Source of the DNA: Fen-1245 sp963835535
GTDB taxonomy: Bacteria; Gemmatimonadota; Gemmatimonadetes; Gemmatimonadales; JACORV01
Assembly (NCBI GenBank): GCA_963835535.1
Contig: CAWIFL010000002.1
Span: forward strand, 62,001-126,000
Reading direction: 5' to 3'
DNA: 64,000 nucleotides
Shown in pieces: positions 34,715 to 43,752 of this stretch (position 1 is its first letter; each line of letters opens with the position of its first letter). The translations under genes and the position numbers were made by a program. The notes under the pieces are model-generated. The model saw only the letters and a program-made list of their open reading frames with translations, was not told the origin of the DNA and did not search any database.

Positions 34715-35644
34715 ATGAGTCTCCTGGTGGTGGGCAGCATCGCGCTCGATTCGGTCGAAACGCCGTTCGGCAGGACGGAGAACGCCCTCGGCGGCTCGGC
34801 GGTGTATTTCGCCGCGGCCGGCGCACTGCTCCATCCGGTGCAGGTGGTCGGGGTCGTCGGGCGCGACTATCCGATGGCGGAGCTCAAGCGGCTCGAGCGG
34901 CGGGGCGTGGACCTCCGCGGCGTCACCGTCGCCGACGGCGAGAGCTTCCGCTGGGCGGGGAAGTACGGCTTCGACCTGCAGACCCGCGACACGCTGGAGA
35001 CGCGGCTGGGCGTGTTCGCCAACTTCAAGCCCGTGATCCCGGAGGCGTTCCGGGACGCGGAGTTCGTCTTCCTCGGCAACATCGACCCGGAGCTGCAGCT
35101 CCAGGTCCTCGAGCAGGTGCACCGGCCGAAGCTGGTCGCCTGCGACACGATGAACTACTGGATCCAGGGGAAGCGCACCGCGCTGCTGAAGCTCCTGGAG
35201 AAGGTGGACGTGCTGCTGGTCAACGACTCCGAGGTGCGGGAGCTGTCCGGGGACTGGCACATCCACCGGGCGGCGCGGTGGGTTCTGGAGCGCGGCCCGA
35301 AGTTCGTCGTGGTGAAGAAGGGGGAGCACGGCGCCGTGCTGGTCGAGCGGGACCGCATCTTCTACGTCCCGGCGTTCCCGCTGGACGACGTCTTCGATCC
35401 GACCGGCGCCGGTGACGCGTTCGCGGGCGGCTTCATGGCGCACCTGGCGCGGACCGGGGACCTCTCCGACCCGAACCTCCGGGTCGCGATGGTCTACGGC
35501 TCGACGATGGGCTCGTTCGCGGTGGAGCGCTTCTCCATCGGGCGCTTCGAGGAGATCTCGCCGGCCGACATCACGGCGCGGGTCCGGGCGCACCGGGACC
35601 TGGTGCACTTCGAGCTGGAGCCGGGCGATGACGACCGGCGCTGA
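34715..35644 (+). CDS. PfkB/ribokinase-family sugar or nucleoside kinase
   Basis: 309 residues of ribokinase fold. The catalytic signature DPTGAGDAFAGGF near the C-terminus and an N-terminal GGSAVYFAAAGALL block are present. The substrate cannot be read from sequence; the neighbour purM and the family's range make a nucleoside (adenosine-type) or sugar kinase possible. The 3' end overlaps purM by 17 bases. Confidence 0.85.
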   Translation: MSLLVVGSIALDSVETPFGRTENALGGSAVYFAAAGALLHPVQVVGVVGRDYPMAELKRLERRGVDLRGVTVADGESFRWAGKYGFDLQTRDTLETRLGVFANFKPVIPEAFRDAEFVFLGNIDPELQLQVLEQVHRPKLVACDTMNYWIQGKRTALLKLLEKVDVLLVNDSEVRELSGDWHIHRAARWVLERGPKFVVVKKGEHGAVLVERDRIFYVPAFPLDDVFDPTGAGDAFAGGFMAHLARTGDLSDPNLRVAMVYGSTMGSFAVERFSIGRFEEISPADITARVRAHRDLVHFELEPGDDDRR

Positions 35645-36665
35645 CCGCTACCGGCGCGCCGGCGTGGACCTGGCCGCCGCCGAGGCGGCCAAGACGAAGA
35701 TCGCGGAGCTGGTGCGCGGCACCCGGACCGCGGCGTCGGCGGGGGCGGTGGGGGCGTTCGGCGGCCTGGTCCGCATCCCCGCGGACGTCCCCAAGCCGCT
35801 CCTCGTCGCCTCGACCGACGGCGTGGGCACCAAGGTGCTGGTGGCCATCCGCGCCCGCCGCTACGACACCGTCGGCGAGGACCTCGTCAACCACTGCGTC
35901 AACGACATCCTCGTCCACGCGGCGCGCCCGATCGGGTTCCTCGACTACTTCGCCTCGGGCCGGCTCGATCCGGCGGTCGCCGCGGACGTGGTGAGCGGGG
36001 TGGCGCGCGCGTGCCGCGCCCACGAGATGCCGCTGGTGGGGGGCGAGACGGCCGAAATGCCCGACGTGTACCGGCCGGGGGAGTTCGATCTCGCCGGCAC
36101 GATCCTCGGCGTCGTCGCCGAGGATGAGGCGCTGCACGGCGACCGCATCCGTGCGGGCGACGTGCTCGTCGGCTACGCCTCCAGCGGCTTCCACACCAAC
36201 GGCTACTCGCTGCTGCGCCGGGTGCTGTTCGGCGACATGGAGCTGGGACTCGACGACCCGTTCCCCGGGGCGGGCGGGACGGTGGCCGAGGTGCTGCTGG
36301 CGGTGCACCGGAGCTACTTCGCCGCCGTCTGGCCGGTCCGCCGGCGGTTCCACGCCCTCGCCCACATTACCGGGGGAGGGATAAGCGGCAATCTGGTCCG
36401 TGTTTTGCCCGACACGACCGATGCGGTGGTGCGGGGCGCATCGTGGCCCGTACCGGCCCCGTTCCGCGTGGTGCAGGAAGGCGGGTCGGTGGGGGACGAG
36501 GAGATGCGCGCAGTCTTCAACCTCGGCGTGGGGCTGATCGGCGTCTGCCCCCCGCTCGAGGCGGGCGCGGTGCGCGCGGCGGCGCGCGAGGCCGGGGTCG
36601 AGACGTGGGAGATCGGGGTGGTGGAGCGGGGGCAGGGCCGGGTGCGCTGGGAGCCGGCGACGTAG
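35628..36665 (+). CDS. purM: PurM, phosphoribosylformylglycinamidine cyclo-ligase (AIR synthetase)
   Basis: Fifth step of purine synthesis: closes the imidazole ring of AIR using ATP. STDGVGTKV, the NDILVHAARPIGFLDYFA block, LVGGETAEMPDVY and HITGGGISGN are all diagnostic. 345 residues. ATG 35628 lies inside the kinase gene. No other pur gene is nearby. Followed two bases later by ribD; purine and riboflavin synthesis share GTP as precursor. Confidence 0.96.
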   Translation: MTTGADRYRRAGVDLAAAEAAKTKIAELVRGTRTAASAGAVGAFGGLVRIPADVPKPLLVASTDGVGTKVLVAIRARRYDTVGEDLVNHCVNDILVHAARPIGFLDYFASGRLDPAVAADVVSGVARACRAHEMPLVGGETAEMPDVYRPGEFDLAGTILGVVAEDEALHGDRIRAGDVLVGYASSGFHTNGYSLLRRVLFGDMELGLDDPFPGAGGTVAEVLLAVHRSYFAAVWPVRRRFHALAHITGGGISGNLVRVLPDTTDAVVRGASWPVPAPFRVVQEGGSVGDEEMRAVFNLGVGLIGVCPPLEAGAVRAAAREAGVETWEIGVVERGQGRVRWEPAT

Positions 36666-36667
36666 CC

Positions 36668-37738
36668 GTGGACGACGCGGAGCTGATGCGGCGCGCGATC
36701 GCGCTCGCGTGGGGCGGCTGGGGCCGCGTCGGAAGGAACCCGCTCGTGGGCGCGGTGGTGGTCAAGGACGGCGTGGTGGTGGGCGAGGGGTTTCACGCCG
36801 AGTTCGGCGGGCGGCACGGCGAGGTGGCGGCGCTCGAGGCGGCGGGGCCCAAGGCGCGCGGGGCGGACCTGGTGGTCAGCCTCGAACCGTGCGTGCACTA
36901 CGGGAAGACGCCGCCGTGCAGCGATGCCATCGTCGCGGCCGGGATCCGGCGCGTGGTCTTCGGCGCGCACGACGTGGACCCGAAGGCCGGCGGCGGCGCG
37001 GGGGCTCTGCGGCGCGCGGGGGTGTCCGTGGTCGCGGGGGTCCTGGAGCAGGAGGCGCGCGCCCAGAACGCCGCGTTCTTCCATCGCTTCGCGAGCCCAC
37101 GCCCCTTCGTCGCGTTGAAGCTCGCGGTGTCGCTGGATGGGAAGATCGCGGACGGCAGCGGCCGCTCACAGTGGGTGTCGGGGGGCGAGGCGCGGGACTA
37201 TGTGCACTGGCTGCGCGCCGGTTTCGACGCGATCGCGGTCGGCGCGGGCACCGCGACAGCCGACGACCCCAGCCTCACCGTCCGGGGCCCGGTGAAGCCC
37301 TCCCGGCCGCCGCTGCGCGTCGCCCTCGATCGCCGCGGCGCAGTGCCGCTCGGCGCCGTGATGGTGAAGACCGCGCGCGAGATCCCGACGCTCGTGCTGC
37401 TTGGACGCGAGGTGCCCGCCTCGCAGCGCGTCGCGCTCGAGGCCGCGGGGGCGCAGGTGGCGACCGCGGATGGGCCGAGCGAGGCGCTGGCCGAGATCGC
37501 GCGTCTCGGGATGGCGAGCCTGCTCATCGAAGGCGGCGGCGTCGTGGCGGGACGGTGGCTCAAGGAGGGCCTGGTGGATCGCATTCATCTGATCATGGCG
37601 CCGATCCTGCTCGGGGGCGACGGCGTTCCCGCCTTCGCCGGCGTGCCCGGCACCGCGATCGAGGCCGCCGAACGGTGGCACACGGTCGACCGCCGCACCC
37701 TGGGGAACGACAGTCTCCTCGTGATGGACCGCGCCTGA
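36668..37738 (+). CDS. ribD: RibD, bifunctional riboflavin deaminase/reductase
   Basis: Carries out steps 2 and 3 of riboflavin synthesis. N-terminal cytidine-deaminase-like domain with zinc motifs (HGEVAALEAA, EPCVHYGKTPPC) and a C-terminal NADPH reductase domain (KLAVSLDGKIADG... SLLIEGGGVVAG). 356 residues. GTG 36668 is used; the frame also has an ATG at 36686, but the earlier codon matches family length better. Confidence 0.95.
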   Translation: MDDAELMRRAIALAWGGWGRVGRNPLVGAVVVKDGVVVGEGFHAEFGGRHGEVAALEAAGPKARGADLVVSLEPCVHYGKTPPCSDAIVAAGIRRVVFGAHDVDPKAGGGAGALRRAGVSVVAGVLEQEARAQNAAFFHRFASPRPFVALKLAVSLDGKIADGSGRSQWVSGGEARDYVHWLRAGFDAIAVGAGTATADDPSLTVRGPVKPSRPPLRVALDRRGAVPLGAVMVKTAREIPTLVLLGREVPASQRVALEAAGAQVATADGPSEALAEIARLGMASLLIEGGGVVAGRWLKEGLVDRIHLIMAPILLGGDGVPAFAGVPGTAIEAAERWHTVDRRTLGNDSLLVMDRA

Positions 37739-38352
37739 TGTTCACGGGGCTGGTCACGGCGATGGGCACGGTGCGGCGCGTGCGCAGCACGGCCCGCGGC
37801 CTCGAAGTCATGATCGCGCACCCGTACCGCCGCCGTCCGACCATCGGCGAGAGCATCGCGATAGACGGGACCTGTCTGACGGTGGTGAAGACGGGGCGGG
37901 GCACCTTCACGGTCGAAGCGGTCACGATGACGCGGAGCCGGACGAACATCGGCGCCTACCGCGCCGGCCGCCCGGTGAACCTGGAGCGTTCGCTCAAGCT
38001 GGGGGATCTGCTGGGAGGGCACCTCGTCGCGGGCCACGTGGACGGCGTCGGGACGGTCGTCCGGCGCAGGGCGCTCGACGACTCGGTGCTGCTCGACATC
38101 CGGGTCCCGAAGCTCGTGGCCGAGCTGTCGGTGCTGCACGGCTCCGTCGCGGTGGACGGCATCAGCATGACGGTCAACGACCTCCCGCGGCGCGGCGTGG
38201 TGCAGATTTCCGTCATTCCGCACACCCTCGAGGTCACGACCCTGGGTAGAGCGAGGGTGGGCACGCGCGTACATTTAGAAGCGGATCTGATCGGGAAGTT
38301 CGTGCAGCACCTCCTGGCGCCGTATCGCGGCCGTCCGGGAGAGGGGGACTAG
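37738..38352 (+). CDS. ribE: RibE, riboflavin synthase alpha chain
   Basis: Dismutates two 6,7-dimethyl-8-ribityllumazines to riboflavin. Two tandem lumazine-binding repeats are visible: the first starts MFTGLV and contains GTCLTVV, the second follows HLVAGHVDG and contains DGISMTVN. 204 residues. ATG overlaps the ribD stop by one base. Confidence 0.96.
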   Translation: MFTGLVTAMGTVRRVRSTARGLEVMIAHPYRRRPTIGESIAIDGTCLTVVKTGRGTFTVEAVTMTRSRTNIGAYRAGRPVNLERSLKLGDLLGGHLVAGHVDGVGTVVRRRALDDSVLLDIRVPKLVAELSVLHGSVAVDGISMTVNDLPRRGVVQISVIPHTLEVTTLGRARVGTRVHLEADLIGKFVQHLLAPYRGRPGEGD

Positions 38353-39558
38353 ATGCCGTTTGGCACGGTCGAACAGGCGATCGCCGACGTGCGGGCAGGG
38401 AAGCTCGTGCTGGTGGCGGACGACGAGGCCCGGGAGAACGAAGGCGACCTGATCGCGGCGGCGGAGAAGATCACGCCGGAGGCGATCAACTTCATGCTGG
38501 TGCACGGCCGCGGGTTGATCTGCCTCACGCTGACGCAGGAGCGGTGCGAGGCGCTGGGGCTCCCGCAGATGGTGGACCACAATACCGAGGCGCACGAGAC
38601 CGCCTTCACGGTGAGCGTGGACGCGGCCGCCCGGTTCGGCGTGACCACGGGCATCAGCGCCGCCGACCGGTCCACGACCATCCGCGTCGCGATCGACCCC
38701 GTGTCCACCGCCGCGGACCTGCGGCGCCCCGGCCACGTCTTCCCGCTCCGGTCGCGCCCCGGCGGGGTGCTGCAGCGGGTCGGCCAGACCGAAGCGAGCG
38801 TGGACCTGGCCCGCCTCGCCGGATTGTATCCCGCGGGCGTGATCTGCGAGGTGCTGAACCCGGACGGCACCATGGCGCGCCGCCCGGAGCTGGAGCGCTT
38901 CGCCGCCGAGCACGGGATCACCTTCATCACGGTGGCGCAGATCGTCGCCCATCGCCTGCAGCACGAGCGGCTGGTGCACCGTGTGGCCGAGGCGCGGTTG
39001 CCGACGCCCTTCGGCGAGTTCCGCATCATCGGCTACGGCAACGACGTGGACGACGCGGAGCACGTGGCGCTGGTCTACGGCGACGTCGCGTCGGGCGGCG
39101 ACGTGCTGGTGCGCATCCACTCGAGGTGCCTGACCGGGGACGTGTTCGGCTCGTCGCGCTGCGATTGCGGCTGGCAGCTCACGACCGCGATGCGGATGAT
39201 CGCCCAGGAGGGGCGCGGCGCCGTGGTGTACCTCGACCAGGAGGGCCGCGGCATCGGCCTGCTCAACAAGCTCAAGGCCTACGAGCTGCAGGACGCCGGA
39301 CACGACACGGTGGAGGCCAACACGCAGCTCGGCTTCCTCCCCGACCTGCGCAACTACGGGATCGGCGCCCAGATCCTGCTGGACCTCGGCGTGAAGACGA
39401 TCCGCATCCTGACCAACAACCCGATGAAGCTGGTGGGGATCGAGGGCTACGGCCTGACCATCGCGGAGCGCGTGCCGATCATCCCGCCGAGGACCGACGA
39501 GAACGCCGGCTACCTCGACGTCAAGCGCGACAAGCTCGGTCACCTGTTCGCCCACTGA
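38353..39558 (+). CDS. ribBA: RibBA, DHBP synthase / GTP cyclohydrolase II
   Basis: Fusion of the two entry enzymes of riboflavin synthesis. The N-terminal DHBP synthase has DDEARENEGDLI and HVFPLRSRPGG; the C-terminal cyclohydrolase II has the zinc cysteines CLTGDVFGSSRCDCG and the QEGRGIGL loop. 401 residues, both halves complete. ATG directly after the ribE stop. Confidence 0.97.
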   Translation: MPFGTVEQAIADVRAGKLVLVADDEARENEGDLIAAAEKITPEAINFMLVHGRGLICLTLTQERCEALGLPQMVDHNTEAHETAFTVSVDAAARFGVTTGISAADRSTTIRVAIDPVSTAADLRRPGHVFPLRSRPGGVLQRVGQTEASVDLARLAGLYPAGVICEVLNPDGTMARRPELERFAAEHGITFITVAQIVAHRLQHERLVHRVAEARLPTPFGEFRIIGYGNDVDDAEHVALVYGDVASGGDVLVRIHSRCLTGDVFGSSRCDCGWQLTTAMRMIAQEGRGAVVYLDQEGRGIGLLNKLKAYELQDAGHDTVEANTQLGFLPDLRNYGIGAQILLDLGVKTIRILTNNPMKLVGIEGYGLTIAERVPIIPPRTDENAGYLDVKRDKLGHLFAH

Positions 39559-40109
39559 TGCCCGCCGTCGGCAAGGCCCGGCGCGCCGCCCCGCGGATCG
39601 GCATCGTCGTCAGCCGGTTCAACGAGGACGTCACGCGGCGGCTCCTGGCCGGGGCCGAGCGGTGTCTCGCCGAGCGGCGCGTGCCGGCGAGCCGCGTGGA
39701 CGTGTGCCGGGTGGCGGGCGCGTGGGAGCTGCCGGTGGTGGTGCGCCATCTCGCGGCGACGGGGCGCTACGAGGCGATCGCGGCGCTCGGCGCGGTGATC
39801 CGCGGCGAGACGCTGCACTACGAGATCATCGCGGCCGAAGCGTCGCGCGGACTCATGGCGGTGGCGGTCGAGTACGGCGTGCCGGTGGGCTTCGGCGTGC
39901 TGACCTGCGACACCGAGGAGCAGGCGCTGGAGCGCTCCGGCGGTGCGGAGGGGGACAAGGGGTTCGACGCCGTCGCGGCGGCGCTGGACGCCGCGGCGAC
40001 GCTGCGGACGCGTGGCGGCGTGCCGCCGGGGCAGCACCGTCCGGGCGGCGCGAAGAACGCTCGGTCTCGGAGAGGGCCTCCTCCGGCGCGCCGTGGCCAT
40101 CCGCGCTGA
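39558..40109 (+). CDS. ribH: RibH, lumazine synthase with an extended C-terminus
   Basis: Condenses DHBP and the ribitylamino-pyrimidine to make lumazine, forming pentamers or icosahedral shells. VVSRFNEDV, AWELPVV, GAVIRGET-HYE and FGVLTCDTEEQA are diagnostic. 183 residues; the last ~33 (Gly/Pro/Arg-rich) are beyond the usual end and run into nusB, overlapping it by 17 bases. Four riboflavin genes in order D-E-BA-H form one operon; no FMN riboswitch is seen upstream. Confidence 0.95.
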   Translation: MPAVGKARRAAPRIGIVVSRFNEDVTRRLLAGAERCLAERRVPASRVDVCRVAGAWELPVVVRHLAATGRYEAIAALGAVIRGETLHYEIIAAEASRGLMAVAVEYGVPVGFGVLTCDTEEQALERSGGAEGDKGFDAVAAALDAAATLRTRGGVPPGQHRPGGAKNARSRRGPPPARRGHPR

Positions 40110-40515
40110 GACGCGGGCCCGCGCCCTCGCGCTCCAGCTGCTCTACGCCTGGGACCAGTCCCCGGACAAGGCGGGCGATCCGCGCGCGGCCTGGGCCCGC
40201 GTGCTGCCGCTCCTGTCGGGCAGCGCCGCGGTCCAGGACCGCGCGCTGAGCCTCGCCGCAGCGACCGTGGCCGGCTGCGCGCGGCTCGATGCCGAGCTGG
40301 AGCGCGCCGCGGACCGCTGGCGGCTGGAGCGGCTGGCGGTGGTGGACCGCAACCTCCTGCGGCTGGCGGCGTGCGAGCTGGAGGGCGGGGCGACCCCGCC
40401 CCGGGTGGTCATCGACGAGGCGGTGCGCCTCGCCCACTGGTTCGGCGGCGCGAAGTCCCCGGCGTTCGTCAACGGCATCCTCGACCGGATCGCGCACGAC
40501 CAGGGCCGCCTGTGA
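40093..40515 (+). CDS. nusB: NusB, transcription antitermination factor
   Basis: Binds boxA RNA with S10 and promotes antitermination, mainly of rRNA operons. An all-alpha protein of 140 residues with RARALALQLLYAWDQ at the N-terminus and IDEAVRLAHWFGGAKSPAFVNGILD at the C-terminus. GTG 40093 lies within ribH; ribH-nusB adjacency is conserved across many bacteria. Stop overlaps the next gene (GTGA). Confidence 0.94.
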   Translation: MAIRAETRARALALQLLYAWDQSPDKAGDPRAAWARVLPLLSGSAAVQDRALSLAAATVAGCARLDAELERAADRWRLERLAVVDRNLLRLAACELEGGATPPRVVIDEAVRLAHWFGGAKSPAFVNGILDRIAHDQGRL

Positions 40516-41630
40516 AGATCGTCGTGGTGAACTGGCGCGACCGGACGCACCCGGAGGCCGGCGGCGCCGAAGTGCACCTGCACGAGATTTTCGGCCGGCT
40601 CGCGGCGCGCGGCCACGAGGTGCACCTCCTGGCGAGCGGCTGGCCGGGGTGCGAGGCGTCGGAGGTGATCGACGGCATCACGGTCCATCGCGCCGCCGGC
40701 GCGTACACCTTCGCGCTCAGGGGCCGGCGCGCGTTCATGCGCCTGGCGCGGCAGCTGCGCCCCGACGTGGTGGTGGAAGACGTGAACAAGCTCCCGCTCT
40801 ACCTTCCGCTGCTGTGGGGCGGGCCGTTCGTCCTCCTCGTGCCGCACCTGTTCGGCACGACGGCGTTCCGGGAAGTGTCGTGGCCGATGGCGCTGGCGGT
40901 CTGGGCGGCGGAGCAGCCGATGCCGCGGGTCTACCGCGGCCTCCCGGTCCACGCCATCAGCCGGAGCACGGCCGACGACCTGGTGGCGCGGGGCTTCGCC
41001 GAGGAGCGGATTCGTGTGATCTATCCAGGCGTGGACGCGGAGCATTACGCTCCCGCCGCCGGTGTGGCGCGGTCGCCGCGCCCGACGTTCCTGTACGTCG
41101 GGCGGCTCAAGCGTTATAAGGCGATGGACACGGCCATCGCCGCGGCCGGGGCCCTGGCGCGCTCCGGCCACCCGGTGGAGCTGTGGATCGCGGGGGGCGG
41201 CTCCGACCGCGCCCGCCTCGAGCGGGTGGCGGCGGCCGTCGGCGGCGGGGCGGTCACGTTCCTCGGCTTCGTGAGCGAGGAGCGGAAGCTGGAGTTGTAC
41301 CGGCGGGCGTGGGCCGTGGTCTTCCCGTCGCCCAAGGAAGGGTGGGGGATCACCAACCTCGAGGCCGCCGGGTGCGGGACGCCGGCGGTGGCCTCGAACA
41401 GCCCCGGCCTGCGGGAATCGGTGCACGACGGCGAGACCGGGGTCCTGGTCCCGCACGGTGACGTCGCGGCGCTGCAGGCGGCGCTGCTGGCGCTGGCGAC
41501 CGACGCCGCGCTGCGCGAACGTCTGTCGACGGGGGCGCGGGCCTTCGCCCGCTCGCTGAGCTGGGAGAAGGCCGCCGCGGAGACCGAAGCTCATCTCGAA
41601 GCTGCCGTCGCCTCCGGGCGAGGGAGCTAG
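40512..41630 (+). CDS. Glycosyltransferase, GT4 family
   Basis: Retaining GT-B glycosyltransferase of 372 residues. N-terminal Rossmann acceptor domain (HPEAGGAEVHLHEIFGRLA) and C-terminal donor domain with the EX7E-type motif EGWGITNLEAAGCGTP. Acceptor and product are unknown: capsule, LPS or glycolipid synthesis are all possible. No other polysaccharide gene is adjacent. Confidence 0.88.
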   Translation: MKIVVVNWRDRTHPEAGGAEVHLHEIFGRLAARGHEVHLLASGWPGCEASEVIDGITVHRAAGAYTFALRGRRAFMRLARQLRPDVVVEDVNKLPLYLPLLWGGPFVLLVPHLFGTTAFREVSWPMALAVWAAEQPMPRVYRGLPVHAISRSTADDLVARGFAEERIRVIYPGVDAEHYAPAAGVARSPRPTFLYVGRLKRYKAMDTAIAAAGALARSGHPVELWIAGGGSDRARLERVAAAVGGGAVTFLGFVSEERKLELYRRAWAVVFPSPKEGWGITNLEAAGCGTPAVASNSPGLRESVHDGETGVLVPHGDVAALQAALLALATDAALRERLSTGARAFARSLSWEKAAAETEAHLEAAVASGRGS

Positions 41631-41641
41631 GAGCCGATCGC

Positions 41642-41947
41642 ATGGACATCATCATCACGGCGCGGCACGGCGAGGTGCCGGAGGCCCTGCGTCTCCGGGC
41701 CGAGCAGGTCGTGACGCGGCTGGCCCGGTTCGCGCACCGGCCCACGGGCGCGAACATCACGTTCGACGCGGGGCACCAGCGGGCGCTGGCGGAGCTGCGG
41801 CTCACGGCGGCCCGGGGCGTGCTCTACGTCGCGACCGGCGAGGCCGCCGACCACCGGACCGCACTCGATCGGGCGGTGTCGAAATTGCGCCGGCAGCTCG
41901 ACAAGGCCGCTCCGAGCCCGCGCCGCGCGGGCCGCCCGGGGAGGTAG
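41642..41947 (+). CDS. hpf: HPF/YfiA-family ribosome hibernation factor, short form
   Basis: 101 residues with the beta-alpha-beta HPF fold (MDIIITARHGEVPEALRLRAEQVVTRL). Such proteins bind the decoding centre and store ribosomes in resting cells. It lacks the C-terminal dimerising domain of long HPF. It directly precedes hprK; the hpf-hprK-PTS order recalls the rpoN-hpf-pts regions of Proteobacteria. Confidence 0.85.
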   Translation: MDIIITARHGEVPEALRLRAEQVVTRLARFAHRPTGANITFDAGHQRALAELRLTAARGVLYVATGEAADHRTALDRAVSKLRRQLDKAAPSPRRAGRPGR

Positions 41948-41949
41948 CT

Positions 41950-42912
41950 ACGGTCCGCCTGCGCGATCTCCTGGAGCAGCGCGCCGAGGCGCTCCAGCTG
42001 GAGGCGCTGACCGGCGACACGGGATTGGAGCGCGCCATCCCGTCGTCCGAAGTGTCGAGCCCCGGGCTCGTCCTGGCGGGGTACACGGCGCGGTTCGCCC
42101 CCGACCGCGTACACGTGCTCGGGGAGACGGAGGTGTCCTATCTCCTCTCGCTGAAGGCCGCCGAGCGGCGCCGCACGCTGGAGCAGCTCTTCGAGCTGGG
42201 CGTGCCGTGCCTGTTCGTGACCAAGGGGCTCGAGGTCCCGCCCGAGCTGGTGGAGCTGGGGCAGAAGCACGGCGTGGCCGTGCTCCGCTCGCGCCTCAAG
42301 ACGTCGGAGTTCTACGACCGGCTCAAGCCCTTCCTCGAGGAGGCGTTCGCCACGCAGACGGCGATCCACGGGTCGCTCGCGGACGTGTACGGCGTGGGCC
42401 TCCTGTTCATCGGGCGGTCGGGGATCGGGAAGAGCGAGTGCGTGCTCGACCTGGTCGAGCGGGGCCACCGCGTCGTCGCCGACGACGTCGTGCTGGTGCG
42501 CCGGCTCGGCCACGACGTCCTGATCGGGCGTGGGCACGAGCACCAGCATCACTTCATGGAGATCCGCGGCATCGGTCTGATCGACGTCGCGGCGCTGTTC
42601 GGCGTCCGCGCGGTGCGCCAGCAGAAGCGCATCGAGGTGGTGGTCCAGCTGGAGGATTGGGACAGCGCGGCGCCGTACGACCGCACCGGGATCGACGTCG
42701 AAGAGACGGACATCCTCGACGTGAAGCTGCCGCGCGTCGTGGTGCCGCTGAACCCGGGCAAGAACATCACCGTGATCGCCGAGATCGTGGCGATGCGGCA
42801 TCTGCTGAAGTACAGCGGCGTGGATTCCGCCCGCGAGTTCAACGAGCGGCTGATCGGGCGGATGCGGGAACGGCGGCTGATCCGCGAGTACCTCGAAGAG
42901 GACTATGAGTGA
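41950..42912 (+). CDS. hprK: HprK, HPr kinase/phosphorylase (non-canonical start)
   Basis: Phosphorylates HPr on serine in response to metabolite levels. Full length (about 320 residues): N-terminal domain, P-loop GRSGIGKSE (from about residue 155) and the C-terminal signature NPGKNITVIAEIVA. Conserved N-terminal sequence (VRLRDLLEQ...LTGDTGLERAI) starts before the first ATG/GTG/TTG, which is TTG 42025. A GGGGAGGT site (41938-41945) lies just before ACG 41950 and GTC 41953, so one of these is the likely start. Start coordinate is approximate. Its substrate HPr is encoded downstream in the same operon. Confidence 0.92.
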   Translation, partial: TVRLRDLLEQRAEALQLEALTGDTGLERAIPSSEVSSPGLVLAGYTARFAPDRVHVLGETEVSYLLSLKAAERRRTLEQLFELGVPCLFVTKGLEVPPELVELGQKHGVAVLRSRLKTSEFYDRLKPFLEEAFATQTAIHGSLADVYGVGLLFIGRSGIGKSECVLDLVERGHRVVADDVVLVRRLGHDVLIGRGHEHQHHFMEIRGIGLIDVAALFGVRAVRQQKRIEVVVQLEDWDSAAPYDRTGIDVEETDILDVKLPRVVVPLNPGKNITVIAEIVAMRHLLKYSGVDSAREFNERLIGRMRERRLIREYLEEDYE

Positions 42913-43285
42913 GAAGCTGACGGGCGTCGTCGTGGCGCACACCGAGCTGGCCGACGCCCTGCTCGCGGCCGTGGCCGCGATCGCGGGCGACGACACGGGA
43001 CTGGTGGCGGTGTCGAACCGGGGGTGCGACCGGACGGCGCTGCTCAGGCGGCTGGACGAGGCGGTGCAGGGGCGCCCCGCCCTGATCTTCACCGACATGG
43101 CGGGTGGCTCGTGCGCGTTCACGGCCGCCCATCTGGCGCGGGCGCGCCCGGACCTGCGCGTGGTCACGGGCGTGAACCTCGCGATGCTGGTGGACTTCGC
43201 GTTCCACCGGGAGCTGCCGCTGGACGCGGCGGCCGAGCGCGCCGTGCAGACCGGCCGCGCCGGCGTGGGGATCGTCGCCCGGTGA
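42905..43285 (+). CDS. PTS EIIA component, mannose family
   Basis: 126 residues. The phosphoryl-accepting His12 lies in GVVVAHTELADALL, and FTDMAGGSCAF and GVNLAMLVDF are typical of EIIA-Man. Receives phosphate from HPr and passes it to EIIB. ATG overlaps the hprK end by eight bases. Confidence 0.88.
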   Translation: MSEKLTGVVVAHTELADALLAAVAAIAGDDTGLVAVSNRGCDRTALLRRLDEAVQGRPALIFTDMAGGSCAFTAAHLARARPDLRVVTGVNLAMLVDFAFHRELPLDAAAERAVQTGRAGVGIVAR

Positions 43286-43752
43286 TCGGGTTGTATCGCA
43301 TCGATGACCGCCTGATCCACGGGCAGGTGGTCGTAGGCTGGGCCCAGCGCCTGGGGATCGGCTTCATCGTCCTGGTCAACGACGACGTGCGCGCCAGCGA
43401 CTGGGAGCAGGAGCTCTACCGGATGGGCGTGCCCCCCTCCATCGAGCTGATCTTCGCGAGCGTGGCGGAGGCGGCCGCGCGGCTCCCGGAGTGGGAGCGG
43501 GACCGCCGCTGTGGGATCGTGCTCACCGGGGACGTGGACACGATGGTGTCCCTGGCGCGGGCGATGCCGGGCCGGCGCTGCGTCAATCTCGGCGGCATCC
43601 ACGCGCGCGAGGGCCGCACCGAGCGGCTCCGCTACGTCTTCCTGACGCCGGACGAAGCCGCGAAGCTCAAGGCGCTGGCTGCCGAGGGCGTGGAGGTGTC
43701 GGCGCAGGACGTGCCGACCGCCAGGCCCGTGCCGATCGCGGAGCTGGTGTGA
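43282..43752 (+). CDS. PTS EIIB component, mannose/fructose/sorbose family
   Basis: 156 residues with the phospho-site His13 in DDRLIHGQVVVGWA, which is nearly invariant in this EIIB family. Cytoplasmic; passes phosphate to the sugar as EIIC/EIID bind it. GTGA overlaps at both ends with EIIA and EIIC. Confidence 0.9.
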   Translation: MIGLYRIDDRLIHGQVVVGWAQRLGIGFIVLVNDDVRASDWEQELYRMGVPPSIELIFASVAEAAARLPEWERDRRCGIVLTGDVDTMVSLARAMPGRRCVNLGGIHAREGRTERLRYVFLTPDEAAKLKALAAEGVEVSAQDVPTARPVPIAELV

